From assembly GCF_900187965.1 (NCBI RefSeq), contig NZ_FZNL01000002.1, positions 1 through 64,000 on the forward strand: a DNA stretch of 64,000 nucleotides, in the 5' to 3' direction. Made by a program: the position numbers and the translations under genes. Origin of the DNA: Flavobacterium sp. ov086. Its GTDB lineage: Bacteria; Bacteroidota; Bacteroidia; Flavobacteriales; Flavobacteriaceae. This document shows positions 1-9,318 of the stretch, piece after piece; the stretch's first letter is position 1; every line of letters starts with the position of its first letter. The notes beneath the pieces are model-generated. The model was not told where the DNA came from and searched no databases. It worked only from the letters and a program-made list of their open reading frames with translations.

Positions 1-1640
1 GCTACAAACTGACCGGATACTTTTACGATATTCGAAACATCAGTATCACAAGCATCAGTTGCAACAGGGAATAAGGCTTGTGCTGTTGCTAAAGCTTCCA
101 GATTGCTACATTCTATTTTTGCGTTAAGCGAATTAACTTCAGTAGACCAGGTTGGCGCTGTAGTATCTTCGATTGTAATTACTTGCGTGAAAGTTTCAGA
201 AGTATTTCCACAATCGTCTTTTACAGTCCAGGTATTGGTATAAGTTCCAGAGTTCACACAGTTGCCTTGCGCAAAAGTTCCACTTACTTTAGTATACGTT
301 ACTGTTCCGCTACAATTATCGGTTGCCACAGGAGCATTAGCTTGAGCAGTTGCCAGACCGGCAGTATCACTACATTGCAAAGTTGTATTAAGTGTTCCTT
401 CTTGAGTTGTCCAGATTGGTGCCGTTGTGTCGTTAACAGTAACTATTTTTTCACAAGTAGAACTGCATTCATTTAAAGTAGTAGTTAATAATAATTTAAA
501 CGTTGTATTACAAGTAGAACCAGCTAAAACAGTTACGCTTTGTGCATTTGAAGCAGATGTTATTGTGGCGCCATTTGCAGTTGCTGCAGGCAAAGACCAC
601 GTATAAGTAGTCATATTGGCTGAAGCCGTATAAACATTAGAAGAAGACAAACATACAGGACCGGATGTACCAGTAATTAAACAATTCGGAGAGGGATTTA
701 CCGTTACGGTTGCTTCAGTTGTAGCAATATCATTTCCAGAGCATAAACCTGAATTTGAAAATATTACTCTAAATTTTGTGGTTTGCGTTAAATTAGTTGT
801 GGTATAAGTGGTTAGACCAGCAGTGCTAGGTATATCTACCCATGTAGTGAAAGGAGCAACAGTTGATTGCCATTTAGTAACTGTAGAACTACCAGTAAGG
901 CCACTTACTGTTAAAATAGTACTAGCCCCTGAACAAATAGTCGAGCTTGGTCCAACTGTTCCTTTTAGTGGAATTCCAAAAGTAAGCGGGGTATTAATAC
1001 ATTGACTTGAATTAGGTGAGTTACCACTAACAGAAGCTAATTTTGTAATATTGATTATACCAGGGTTATTTGGATCACAAATGTTAATTCCCAAACTTCC
1101 AAAAGGAATATTAAACTCTAAGAATGAACTACCAGAATTACAATTTGCATTACCAGATTGTGCGGCAAGACCGGGAGGGATAACGTTAGTTTGTGTTTTA
1201 ACACTTCCATTTCCTGTATATAAAGTAAAACCACTTCCGTTAGAATTAATTTCTAAGATATATTCAGCACCAGCTACACTAATGGTACCTCCAAATGAAT
1301 CCGATGTTAATCCGGTTAAAGGATCATTATTGGTATCTAAGTACAATCTAAAGAGTGCCGAACCACCATTACCAATGTCCATACCTAATCTTAATACTTG
1401 ATTTTGAGTATCAACTTTAGCGTGAATCGTTCCAATTTGACAAGTTGAAGAAGGACTAGCTAATAATAGTTTGCTATAAACAGTTTCAGTTGCATATTCA
1501 TCACCAACTGCACCGGGTCCTGGGCAGTAATCTCCATCATATGTATTTTGAGAATAGCTATTTGTAATAAATATTAAAAGTAACGCTATCAAAACGCTTT
1601 TAATATTAATATTTTTAAAAGAAGAAGTAATGTTTTTCAT
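1..1640 (-). CDS. Large repeat-containing secreted protein, 5' part only
   Basis: Reading the minus strand from the ATG at 1640 gives an uninterrupted frame of about 546 codons that leaves the window at base 1. It starts with a signal peptide (hydrophobic stretch ending in NSYSQ) and an N-terminal region of about 200 residues. Ig/PKD-like segments rich in Ser, Thr, Asn and Gly follow, then tandem modules of about 88 residues. The modules begin with DTTAP and carry paired cysteines (QCSDTAG, ATDNCSG, VKDDCGN); successive DTTAP motifs are 264 bp apart. This is the architecture of flavobacterial surface or secreted proteins exported by the type IX system, whose sorting domain would lie at the C-terminus outside the window. 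Function is unknown; adhesion is a guess. Small plus-strand frames inside it are shadows. Confidence 0.8.
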   Translation of the reverse strand, partial: MKNITSSFKNINIKSVLIALLLIFITNSYSQNTYDGDYCPGPGAVGDEYATETVYSKLLLASPSSTCQIGTIHAKVDTQNQVLRLGMDIGNGGSALFRLYLDTNNDPLTGLTSDSFGGTISVAGAEYILEINSNGSGFTLYTGNGSVKTQTNVIPPGLAAQSGNANCNSGSSFLEFNIPFGSLGINICDPNNPGIINITKLASVSGNSPNSSQCINTPLTFGIPLKGTVGPSSTICSGASTILTVSGLTGSSTVTKWQSTVAPFTTWVDIPSTAGLTTYTTTNLTQTTKFRVIFSNSGLCSGNDIATTEATVTVNPSPNCLITGTSGPVCLSSSNVYTASANMTTYTWSLPAATANGATITSASNAQSVTVLAGSTCNTTFKLLLTTTLNECSSTCEKIVTVNDTTAPIWTTQEGTLNTTLQCSDTAGLATAQANAPVATDNCSGTVTYTKVSGTFAQGNCVNSGTYTNTWTVKDDCGNTSETFTQVITIEDTTAPTWSTEVNSLNAKIECSNLEALATAQALFPVATDACDTDVSNIVKVSGQFV

Positions 1641-1808
1641 AATCTCTAATTTTTAAACTTTAATACTTTTATTGTGAGACTTATATTTTTTTTAATCAGT
1701 TTTGTTTTGATTAAAAATTATCGATCGGTAATAACAAGAAATTAATATTTTAATAGATTTTCCTGTTTTAGATTGGAGCTATTCCTTTAAATACTTTTAA
1801 GTAAATGA

Positions 1809-2156
1809 TTAAGTATTGATGCGATTTTTTGATTTAAAAGGATGATTCATTTTATACTCATAAGCAAGATTAAGTCCTATTACACGATTTTTAAAAGAAT
1901 CTGTATAAGGTGGGATAAATACAATGTTTGGAGTATTTGAATTGCTGTTGACCTCTAAGGGAGAAAAATTATTTCTGCTGCGATCAATCTTTAGATTAAG
2001 ATTGAGAGCCCAGGCTTGTTGAGATGAAATAATTTTAATCAAACAAAACAGTATAGAAAAAATGTTTTTTTTGAAGATATTTTTTTTGAACGAAAAAATA
2101 AACTTACAATTGCTAACAAATTTTACTGCCTTTTCAAGAGTAGATTTAGTTTTCAT
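1809..2156 (-). CDS. Hypothetical small protein, possibly a remnant
   Basis: This 115-residue frame has a Lys/Phe-rich N-terminus, a hydrophobic stretch near residues 33-50 that could act as a signal or anchor, and a C-terminus (IGLNLAYEYKMN) resembling a last outer-membrane beta strand. It lies upstream of, and on the same strand as, the large repeat protein. I do not recognise a family. It could be a shortened remnant of a beta-barrel protein or a chance frame. Its length in an AT-rich region gives only modest support. Confidence 0.35.
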   Translation of the reverse strand: MKTKSTLEKAVKFVSNCKFIFSFKKNIFKKNIFSILFCLIKIISSQQAWALNLNLKIDRSRNNFSPLEVNSNSNTPNIVFIPPYTDSFKNRVIGLNLAYEYKMNHPFKSKNRINT

Positions 2157-2653
2157 AACTTAAGGTTTAGATTTGTTGAATTTTTAAAAAATTAACATAA
2201 TCAAAGTTATATAGTCTGTTTAACTTTGATATTTTTTGTCTGTAACTAACCTAAAAACTCGTTGAAATGTTCTTTTTTTGTTAAAATATACCTCTAAAAA
2301 GTAATTTTTGTGTCATTTTTTTGGAAAAAAACTAGTGTATTTTTTTTAATTTTTGATGAAAAAGTCGATTTTTAAAATAGTATAAATATCTAATAATCAA
2401 TTATTTAGTTAATTTTTTAGTGATATGAATAATATCGATGAACTGTTTGTTTTCGCAGATGAAGTACACTTTTGATTAAAAGTTAGAAGTAGAATTTTGG
2501 TATTGTTAAAATTTTGAGGATTCTATATTCTTGTTAAAATTTCTCATTAATGTTAACAGAAATAAAAAATGAAGTAGTATTAGAATTTCTTTTGTAAATT
2601 AGAACTTAAATAAAAGATTAACCTCCTTGAAGAGGTTTCTAAACCTTCGGCTT
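2157..2653. other. Intergenic region, about 500 bp
   Basis: This very AT-rich stretch separates two divergent units. No convincing gene, repeat or hairpin was seen. It should contain the promoter of the sixA-ppk1-ppx operon, but no perfect TANNTTTG box was found close to the start. Confidence 0.5.
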
Positions 2654-3139
2654 ATGAAAAATTTAATTTTAATACGGCATGCAAAATCAAGTTGGGAAGC
2701 TCCTTTAAAAGATTTTGACAGACCATTAATGAAAAAAGGTATTTTAGATGCACATGATGTATCAGCGACTATTTCGAAATTTCTGCCAAAGACATATATA
2801 ATATGGAGCAGTACTGCCGCTCGTGCCACAGAAACAGCTCTTATTTTTGCTCAAAATATTTCATATCCTATTGAAAGTATCGTTTATAAAGACGACCTTT
2901 ATACCTTTGATGAAAGACAACTTGAGAAGGTTATTAAATCATGTGATAATAGTTTCGATAGCGTTATTCTTTTTGGACATAACGAGGCTATTACAAATTT
3001 TGTTAATAAATTTGGGGATGTTTTTATAGAAAACGTTCCTACTTCAGGTTTTGTATCGTTACAATTCGATGCAGAAAGTTGGGACAACATCAATAAAGGT
3101 AAAACCCATAAAACAATTTTCCCCAAAGATTTAAAATAA
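2654..3139 (+). CDS. SixA-like histidine phosphatase
   Basis: The protein has 161 residues and belongs to the histidine phosphatase (phosphoglycerate-mutase-like) superfamily. The catalytic RHA motif is at residues 8-10 (LILIRHAKSSW), and the second conserved histidine is in LFGHNEAI near residue 110. SixA relatives dephosphorylate phosphohistidine or small phosphoesters in the cytoplasm; the substrate here is not known. The ATG at 2654 is preferred to an in-frame ATG at 2627 because the family starts directly before the first beta strand. The gene ends 7 bp before ppk1, so the two are probably co-transcribed, which suggests a link to phosphate metabolism. Confidence 0.85.
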   Translation: MKNLILIRHAKSSWEAPLKDFDRPLMKKGILDAHDVSATISKFLPKTYIIWSSTAARATETALIFAQNISYPIESIVYKDDLYTFDERQLEKVIKSCDNSFDSVILFGHNEAITNFVNKFGDVFIENVPTSGFVSLQFDAESWDNINKGKTHKTIFPKDLK

Positions 3140-3146
3140 AATACCA

Positions 3147-5228
3147 GTGTACGAACAGAAATATATCGATAGAGAAAAAAGTTGGTTAGCGTTTAATGCA
3201 AGAGTACTTCAGGAAGCTGCAGATAATACAGTTCCGCTTTTAGACAGGTTGCGTTTTGTTGGAATTTTTTCCAATAATTTAGATGAATTTTTTAGAGTTC
3301 GTTATGCTGCAATCAGAAGATTAAGTCTCTCCGGAATTTCTGGCGAAAAATATTTAGGAGGAGTTTCTGCCCATCAATTAATCAAAGATATTACAGAGAT
3401 TGTTATTCAGCAGCAATCAGAAAGTTTACGTATTTTGAGTAATATCGAAGCAGAACTTGAAGCCGAAAATATATTTATCATAAACGAAGATCAAATTACA
3501 AAAGATCAGGAAAGTTATTTAAAAGACTTTTTCGTTCAAAAACTAAGTCCCGAATTGGTGACCATTATTTTGAATGATTTAGCCGAATTTCCGGTTCTTA
3601 AAGATACATTGGGATATTTGGCAGTTCGTTTAGAAATGAATGTGAACAATGAAATTCGTTATGCCGTTATCGAAATTCCTAAAACAATAAACAGATTTGT
3701 AGTTCTTCCATCAAATGATGAAAAACAATATGTTATCCTTATAGATGATGTAATACGTTATAATCTGGGGAATATTTTCAATATTTTTGACTATAAAAGT
3801 GTCTCTGCACACATGATCAAGATCACACGTGATGCACAGTTAGATATCGATAGTGATTTGAGCAAAAGTATGCTCGAAAAAATTGCAACATCAGTAAAAG
3901 ATCGAAGAATAGGAGAGCCTGTTCGTTTTATTTATGATAATTTAATAGAAGAAGATACCCTTCATTTTTTCCTGGATAAAATGAAAATCGTAGAAACAGA
4001 CAGTATAATTCCCGGCGGAAGATATCACAATCGTCGTGATTATATGAGTTTTCCAAATCTGGGAAGATATGATTTGCTGTATAAACCAAATGAGCCATTA
4101 CCAATTCCGGGTTTGAGTTTAGGCGGAAGTATTCTGGAAAAAATCAGTAAAAAAGATTATTTATTACACGCTCCATATCAGTCATTCTCATATTTGACAA
4201 AGTTTTTGCGTGAAGCGGCTTTAGATCCAAAAGTGACAAGTATAAAAATTACTTTATATCGTTTGGCGAAGAACTCACAAATTATTAGTTCTTTGATTAA
4301 TGCTGCAAAAAACGGAAAAAAAGTAACGGTTCAAATCGAGCTTCAGGCACGTTTTGATGAAGCTTCAAATATATCCTACGCAGAGCAAATGCAAACCGAA
4401 GGAATTGATCTTATTTTTGGAATAAAAGGTTTAAAAGTTCACAGCAAAATATGTGTAATTGAAAGAATCGAAGATGGAAAAACACGTCGTTACGGATTTA
4501 TTTCAACCGGAAATTTCAACGAATCAACCGCTAAGATTTATACAGATGTTACGCTTTTTACCTGTCATCAGGGAATTTTGAAAGACATCTCAAAAATATT
4601 CGAATTTTTCGATATCAATTATAGAGTGCACAGGTACAAGCATTTAATAGTATCGCCACATTATACACGAACAAAATTTATTAAATTAATAGATCGTGAA
4701 ATTTTGCATGCATTAGCAGGTAGAAAAACACATATTAAGTTAAAAATGAATAGTTTGTCTGATTTTAAAATGATCGATAAACTATACGAAGCCAGTAATG
4801 CAGGAGTAAAAATACAGCTTCAGGTAAGAGGAATTTGCTCACTGATTCCCGGAATTCCCGGAATGAGCGAAAACATTGAAGCCATTAGTATTGTAGATAA
4901 TTATCTGGAACATTCAAGGGTTTATATTTTTGGAAATGCCGGTTTAACCGAAGTTTACATCTCATCAGCCGATTTCATGACCAGAAACCTTGACGGAAGA
5001 GTTGAAGTAACTTGTCCAATTTATGATCTTGAAATTAAAAAAGAACTAATTGATAATTTCAATATAGCATGGAAAGGGAATGTAAAAGTGAGATATCATT
5101 CCTATAAACTAGATAATAAATATAAGCCACGTAATCATCATGCCCCATTTAGAGCGCAGCTTGAAACCTACAAGTATTATCAAAATAAAATCGAGGTAAT
5201 CGAGGAAGTTGTGCAGCGAACAAATTAA
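3147..5228 (+). CDS. ppk1: Polyphosphate kinase 1
   Basis: PPK1 reversibly transfers the gamma phosphate of ATP to polyphosphate. The 693-residue product is the usual length. It shows the N-terminal helical domain (YIDREKSWLAFNARVL), the head domain, and the catalytic core with the autophosphorylated histidine at residue 432 in GLKVHSKICV, followed by STGNFNE. The start is a GTG at 3147, 7 bp after the SixA-like gene; no ATG fits the conserved N-terminus better. ppx follows, giving a synthesis and breakdown pair. The assignment is firm. Confidence 0.97.
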   Translation: MYEQKYIDREKSWLAFNARVLQEAADNTVPLLDRLRFVGIFSNNLDEFFRVRYAAIRRLSLSGISGEKYLGGVSAHQLIKDITEIVIQQQSESLRILSNIEAELEAENIFIINEDQITKDQESYLKDFFVQKLSPELVTIILNDLAEFPVLKDTLGYLAVRLEMNVNNEIRYAVIEIPKTINRFVVLPSNDEKQYVILIDDVIRYNLGNIFNIFDYKSVSAHMIKITRDAQLDIDSDLSKSMLEKIATSVKDRRIGEPVRFIYDNLIEEDTLHFFLDKMKIVETDSIIPGGRYHNRRDYMSFPNLGRYDLLYKPNEPLPIPGLSLGGSILEKISKKDYLLHAPYQSFSYLTKFLREAALDPKVTSIKITLYRLAKNSQIISSLINAAKNGKKVTVQIELQARFDEASNISYAEQMQTEGIDLIFGIKGLKVHSKICVIERIEDGKTRRYGFISTGNFNESTAKIYTDVTLFTCHQGILKDISKIFEFFDINYRVHRYKHLIVSPHYTRTKFIKLIDREILHALAGRKTHIKLKMNSLSDFKMIDKLYEASNAGVKIQLQVRGICSLIPGIPGMSENIEAISIVDNYLEHSRVYIFGNAGLTEVYISSADFMTRNLDGRVEVTCPIYDLEIKKELIDNFNIAWKGNVKVRYHSYKLDNKYKPRNHHAPFRAQLETYKYYQNKIEVIEEVVQRTN

Positions 5229-5263
5229 TATAAATAACAAAATTTCAAAATCATAAAGTGAGC

Positions 5264-6154
5264 ATGATTAATATAAGGAAATATGCAGCAATAGATATTG
5301 GTTCAAATGCCATGAGGCTACTGATATCAAATGTTGTAGAACAAGATGGCAAAGAACCGCAATTTAATAAAAGTTCACTTGTTCGTGTGCCAATCCGTTT
5401 GGGACAAGATGCCTTTACTGTAGGAGAGATTTCTGAAGAAAATATAGATCGAATGGTTGATGCTATGAAAGCATTTAATCTCTTGATGAAAGTGCATAAA
5501 GTAGAGCGTTACATGGCTTTTGCCACTTCGGCAATGCGTGAAGCGTATAATGCCAAAGAAGTTGTCGCTTTGATTAAGAAAAAAGCCGACATTAAAATCG
5601 AAATCATTGACGGTAAAAAAGAGGCTGCCATTATTGCCTCAACAGATTTGCATCATTTAATAAAATCTGACGAAACCTATCTTTTTGTCGATGTTGGTGG
5701 AGGAAGTACAGAATTTACTTTGTTCTCTGACGGAAAAATGATTAATTCAAGATCTTTCAAAGCCGGAACCGTTCGTTTGTTAAACAACATGGTTCATGAT
5801 GTAGTTTGGGATGAAATCGAAAAATGGATAAAAGCCAATACCGCAGATTATGAAGAAGTAACCTTGATTGGTTCTGGAGGAAATATCAATAAATTGTTTA
5901 AAATGTCTGGAAAACAGCAGGAAAAACCGCTTTCATACATTTATATCAATTCGCAATATGCTTTTTTAAATTCATTGAGTTACGAACAAAGAATTGCTGA
6001 ATTAGGTTTGAATTCTGACCGTGCCGATGTAATTATCCACGCAACCAGAATTTATCTGAATGCCATGAAATGGAGTGGAGCACGCCAGATTTACGTTCCT
6101 AAAATAGGACTTTCTGACGGAATCGTAAAAGCAATGTATTACGGTAAAATATAA
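5264..6154 (+). CDS. ppx: Exopolyphosphatase, Ppx/GppA family, short form
   Basis: This 296-residue protein has the ASKHA fold of Ppx/GppA phosphatases: AAIDIGSNAMRLL near the N-terminus, FVDVGGGSTEF in the middle and LIGSGGNINKL as the later nucleotide-binding loop. It lacks the C-terminal HD-type domain of long Ppx, as is common in Bacteroidota. It should hydrolyse terminal phosphates of polyphosphate or pppGpp. The ATG at 5264 is preferred to a GTG six bases upstream. The gene lies 35 bp downstream of ppk1 and is probably in the same operon. Confidence 0.92.
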   Translation: MINIRKYAAIDIGSNAMRLLISNVVEQDGKEPQFNKSSLVRVPIRLGQDAFTVGEISEENIDRMVDAMKAFNLLMKVHKVERYMAFATSAMREAYNAKEVVALIKKKADIKIEIIDGKKEAAIIASTDLHHLIKSDETYLFVDVGGGSTEFTLFSDGKMINSRSFKAGTVRLLNNMVHDVVWDEIEKWIKANTADYEEVTLIGSGGNINKLFKMSGKQQEKPLSYIYINSQYAFLNSLSYEQRIAELGLNSDRADVIIHATRIYLNAMKWSGARQIYVPKIGLSDGIVKAMYYGKI

Positions 6155-6185
6155 GAGTTAGATAAAAGATGCAAGAAGGAAGATT

Positions 6186-6302
6186 TTTCGCCACAAATAT
6201 CACGAACTTTCGCGAATTAATATTTACACATTGAGCACAAACAATTAGTGAAAATTTGTGAAATTGCTTCGCCTGTTCCCTTCGGTTGGGTCGTGGCGAA
6301 CT
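6186..6302. repeat. Intergenic palindrome, 'cgccacaaat' family, copy 1
   Basis: Imperfect inverted repeat whose ends read TTCGCCAC and GTGGCGAA, with the internal phrase ATTAGTGAAAATT. Similar elements lie at 9319-9401 and 28850-28988. This copy carries an extra GC-richer internal segment (6267-6290). Confidence 0.6.
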
Positions 6303-6351
6303 TTTTTTAATATTTACTGCTCTAAAAAATATATAATATCTTATAAAATAA

Positions 6352-6933
6352 ATGAACAAAACAAGACTCGAAGCCTTTAGTGATGGTGTATTAGCCATTA
6401 TTATAACCATTATGATTTTAGAAATTAAAGTGCCGGAAGGACACGAATTCGCAGATTTAAAACCGCTGATTCCTAAGTTTCTAAGTTATATTTTGAGTTT
6501 TATTTATGTTGGAATTTACTGGAACAATCACCATTATTTATTTCACGGATTATCAAAAGTAAACGGAAAAGTATTGTGGAGCAATTTACATTTACTTTTC
6601 TGGCTGTCATTAATCCCCGTTTCAACGGGTTGGATGGGAGAACACAATTTCGCCAAAGCTTCAATGGCATTGTATGGCGGAGTGTTGTTTTTATCTTCAG
6701 TAGCTTATTTCATTTTGCAGAAAATTGTCATTAAGAACGAAGGAGAAAACTCCATATTAGCAAAAGCAATTGGCAAAGATGTAAAAGGAAAAGCATCTTC
6801 TATTTTGTATGTAATCGGAATAATTTCTTCGTTTTACAATGAATGGATTGCCGGCGCAGCTTACTTTATAGTGGCTTTATTATGGCTAATTCCAGATAAA
6901 AGAATAGAACGCGCTTTTGCCTCTAAAAATTAA
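6352..6933 (+). CDS. TMEM175-family (DUF1211) membrane protein, putative K+ channel
   Basis: The 193-residue protein opens with RLEAFSDGVLAIIITIMILE, which contains the FSDG signature of the TMEM175 family on the first helix. Five or six hydrophobic segments follow, including FLSYILSFIYVGIYW with the conserved NNHHYLFH motif. Bacterial TMEM175 proteins form tetrameric potassium-selective leak channels in the inner membrane. The family is clear; channel activity is inferred from it. The gene appears to stand alone between repeats. Confidence 0.88.
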   Translation: MNKTRLEAFSDGVLAIIITIMILEIKVPEGHEFADLKPLIPKFLSYILSFIYVGIYWNNHHYLFHGLSKVNGKVLWSNLHLLFWLSLIPVSTGWMGEHNFAKASMALYGGVLFLSSVAYFILQKIVIKNEGENSILAKAIGKDVKGKASSILYVIGIISSFYNEWIAGAAYFIVALLWLIPDKRIERAFASKN

Positions 6934-7028
6934 TTTCATTTTAATGGTTTAGTTTCTCTATTATTAAAAGCTCCAACGGAGCATTATATTTTTATAAAAG
7001 AAGATCAGATCCCAGCCAAAGGGATATA

Positions 7029-7054
7029 ATAATATAATATAATATAATATAATA
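7029..7054. repeat. Pentanucleotide microsatellite (AATAT)n in a promoter
   Basis: About five perfect units of AATAT lie directly upstream of a TAATTTTG box at 7057-7064. The tract fills the interval where the -33 to -7 spacer of the Crp-like gene should be. Changes in unit number would alter promoter spacing. Confidence 0.75.
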
Positions 7055-7056
7055 AA

Positions 7057-7064
7057 TAATTTTG
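7057..7064 (+). promoter_or_regulatory. Putative -7 box of the Crp-like gene
   Basis: TAATTTTG matches the Bacteroidota TANNTTTG consensus exactly and ends 7 nt before the ATG at 7072. The transcript would therefore have almost no leader. Confidence 0.5.
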
Positions 7065-7071
7065 TTCCTTA

Positions 7072-7632
7072 ATGAAAACCGTTTTTCAATCTATTCAAGT
7101 TTTACCTCAGGAAGAATTAGAGCAATTAGATGCATTAATTACTGTTCGAAAACTCAAAAAAGGCGAACCTTTATTGATGGAAAATCAGGTTTGCAATGAA
7201 ATCTATTTTATCAAAAAAGGAATTTTAAGATCCTATTTTTTCAATCATCAAGGCGATGAAATCACGAATTGTTTTGCATTCGAAAATGAATTTATGGCGT
7301 CCTTTTCCAGTTTTATAACTCAAAATGCTGCCGAAGAAAATATTCAGGCTTTAGCCGATACAGAACTACAGGTTTTAAGTCGGGAAAGTTTGGAGAAACT
7401 GTATACCTTAGGAAATCATTGGCAGGAAATCGGACGTAAATTAACTGAAATGGAATATGTAACACTTCAAAAACGAATGATTTCTTTTCAGAAACTATCC
7501 GGAACACAGCGTTATGAAGAGCTTTATCAAAATCATAAAAAATACCTTCAATTAATCCCGCTTCAATACTTGGCATCCTATTTAGGTGTTACACCAAGGC
7601 ATTTAAGCCGAATCAGAAAAGCAATTTTATAG
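7072..7632 (+). CDS. Crp/Fnr-family transcriptional regulator
   Basis: The protein has 186 residues. It begins with a cyclic-nucleotide-binding-like beta roll (KGEPLLMENQVCNEIYFIKK, then ILRSYFFNHQGDEI) and ends with a short helix-turn-helix (LQYLASYLGVTPRHLSRIR). This compact form is common in Bacteroidota, where it often controls neighbouring enzymes. The two genes downstream (7696 and 8731) are plausible targets. The ligand cannot be read from sequence. The pentanucleotide tract in its promoter suggests variable expression. Confidence 0.9.
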   Translation: MKTVFQSIQVLPQEELEQLDALITVRKLKKGEPLLMENQVCNEIYFIKKGILRSYFFNHQGDEITNCFAFENEFMASFSSFITQNAAEENIQALADTELQVLSRESLEKLYTLGNHWQEIGRKLTEMEYVTLQKRMISFQKLSGTQRYEELYQNHKKYLQLIPLQYLASYLGVTPRHLSRIRKAIL

Positions 7633-7695
7633 GACATTTGTCTGGTTTCTGAGAAATATTTGCTCATTATTTTTGCTGAAAATAATATTACAATA

Positions 7696-8724
7696 ATGAG
7701 AAAAAATATTTTAATAATTGGAGGAACAGGATTAGTCGGTAAAGTCATATTGCGTATTCTTAAGGAAAGAAATCCTGATTATAACTTATTTGTTGGGAGT
7801 CGTAAGTTAAGTAATCAAAGAAATAGTTTGGTTGTTGATGTTGCTAATCCTAAGACTTTTAATGCTATCTTAGAAAATGAAATCGGTTTGATTGTAATGT
7901 CTACAAAAGATGATACCAATGAAATTCTGCAATTTGCAATACAAAATAATATTGACTATGTTGATATTACAAAACCAACTCCCGATTTGACTGTTGCATA
8001 TGATTTGGCTAAAGCGCATAAACAAAATATTAATAGCCGAATTGTTTTTAGTTCTGGCTGGATGGGTGGCATTGTTGGTAGTTTGGTTGATTTCGTAGAA
8101 AGTGATAAGTCTAAAATTCAGGAAATAAATCTTTATATTTATTATTCGGTAAAAGATTTGGCAGGGAAAAGCTCAGCAAATTTTTTGGCACAAAATATAT
8201 GTAAACCTTTTATTGTTTATGAGAATAATAAAGCTAAAAATGTCAAGCATTTTTTGAATTCAGAAAAATTTGATTTTTCGTTCGGAATAGGAAAGAGACA
8301 AGTTTATAATTTAGATGTTCCGGATTTATTCATTTTAAACCAGGTGGAGAAAATACCAACCGTTTGGGTTAAAATGACTTATAATTCTAAATTTGTTACC
8401 CGTTTAATGGGGTATTTTCAATCCTTTAAAATTTTTAATATCATGTCTTTAAAAGAAAGGCAGCTATTGTTTGGTTCAAGTGGAAATGGTGATCAGACCA
8501 TTTTTGAAATTGTTATTAAAACTCAGCAAAAAACAAAGAAAATTAGTTTGCAAAGTGTGAAAGGTCAAGCCGAATTAACAGCATTATCGACAGTTTTGCA
8601 TATAGAGAAAATGTTAAGTAAAACAGTGTTAGGTGGAATTTATTTTAGTCATCAAATGCATTCATCTCAGGAAGTTTACGAAGCATTAGAAAGTTATCAT
8701 ACAATTAATATTAAAAGAAACTAG
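7696..8724 (+). CDS. NAD(P)-binding, saccharopine-dehydrogenase-like protein
   Basis: The protein has 342 residues. Its N-terminal Rossmann motif is ILIIGGTGLVGKVI, and the order of the following segments (FVGSRKL, VVDVANP, then IDYVDITKP) resembles saccharopine-dehydrogenase-like NAD(P) proteins. The ATG at 7696 is chosen over 7660 because it puts the first strand at the N-terminus. The gene follows the Crp-like regulator and is 6 bp from a flavodoxin-fold quinone reductase gene, so a small redox operon is likely. The substrate is unknown. Confidence 0.75.
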   Translation: MRKNILIIGGTGLVGKVILRILKERNPDYNLFVGSRKLSNQRNSLVVDVANPKTFNAILENEIGLIVMSTKDDTNEILQFAIQNNIDYVDITKPTPDLTVAYDLAKAHKQNINSRIVFSSGWMGGIVGSLVDFVESDKSKIQEINLYIYYSVKDLAGKSSANFLAQNICKPFIVYENNKAKNVKHFLNSEKFDFSFGIGKRQVYNLDVPDLFILNQVEKIPTVWVKMTYNSKFVTRLMGYFQSFKIFNIMSLKERQLLFGSSGNGDQTIFEIVIKTQQKTKKISLQSVKGQAELTALSTVLHIEKMLSKTVLGGIYFSHQMHSSQEVYEALESYHTINIKRN

Positions 8725-8730
8725 TTGAAG

Positions 8731-9309
8731 ATGAAGAAAATACTGATTATAAACGGGCACCCAAATCCGTTAAGCTTTAATTTTGGAATAGCCGATTCTT
8801 ACTTAAAAGGAGCAATTGCTTCCGGAGCAGAAGTAGATACAATAACGATTGCCGATTTAAAGTTTAATCCCAATTTGCAATTTGGTTATCAAAAACGAAC
8901 TGAATTAGAACCTGATTTATTAGAATCGTGGGAGAAAATTAAAAAAGCAGATCATCTCGTTTGGATTCATCCCGTTTGGTGGGGCGGACTTCCTGCAATC
9001 ACAAAAGGATTTATAGATCGTTTGTTTTTGCCTGGAATGGCATTTCAATATCGTGAAAATTCGGTTTGGTGGGATAAATTACTAATAGGAAAAACGGCTC
9101 ATATTATTACAACTTTAGATCAGCCAGGCTGGTATTACAGATTATTCTATGGGCGGCCAAGCGTTAATCAATTAACGAAATCTACTTTAGGATTTTGCGG
9201 AGTAAAACCCGTAAAAGTCACCTATATTGGAATTATAAAAACTTCGGATGATTCTCAAAGAAAAAAATGGCTACAGAAAGTCTATGAATTTGGATTGAAA
9301 AACAAATAG
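8731..9309 (+). CDS. NAD(P)H dehydrogenase (quinone), flavodoxin-2 family
   Basis: This 192-residue flavodoxin-fold protein carries the FMN-binding start KILIINGHPNPLSFNF and the family motifs HPVWWGGLPAITKGFIDR and FGYQ. Relatives (MdaB, KefF, NQO-type) reduce quinones or regulate K+ efflux using NAD(P)H. The ATG at 8731 is preferred to a TTG at 8725. It lies 6 bp after the Rossmann-protein gene and probably shares its transcript. Confidence 0.88.
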   Translation: MKKILIINGHPNPLSFNFGIADSYLKGAIASGAEVDTITIADLKFNPNLQFGYQKRTELEPDLLESWEKIKKADHLVWIHPVWWGGLPAITKGFIDRLFLPGMAFQYRENSVWWDKLLIGKTAHIITTLDQPGWYYRLFYGRPSVNQLTKSTLGFCGVKPVKVTYIGIIKTSDDSQRKKWLQKVYEFGLKNK

Positions 9310-9318
9310 AAAAGTTCA

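Noticed and set aside
183-1401. Plus-strand frames of 65-116 codons
   Set aside because: They are antisense shadows of the large minus-strand secreted protein, whose frame is open through the whole region and has a signal peptide and repeats.
2429-2476. Short reading frame in the gap before the SixA-like gene
   Set aside because: About 15 codons with no ribosome-binding or conservation evidence; compatible with chance in AT-rich DNA.
6099-6410. 103-codon minus-strand frame
   Set aside because: It spans the ends of two plus-strand genes and an intergenic palindrome.
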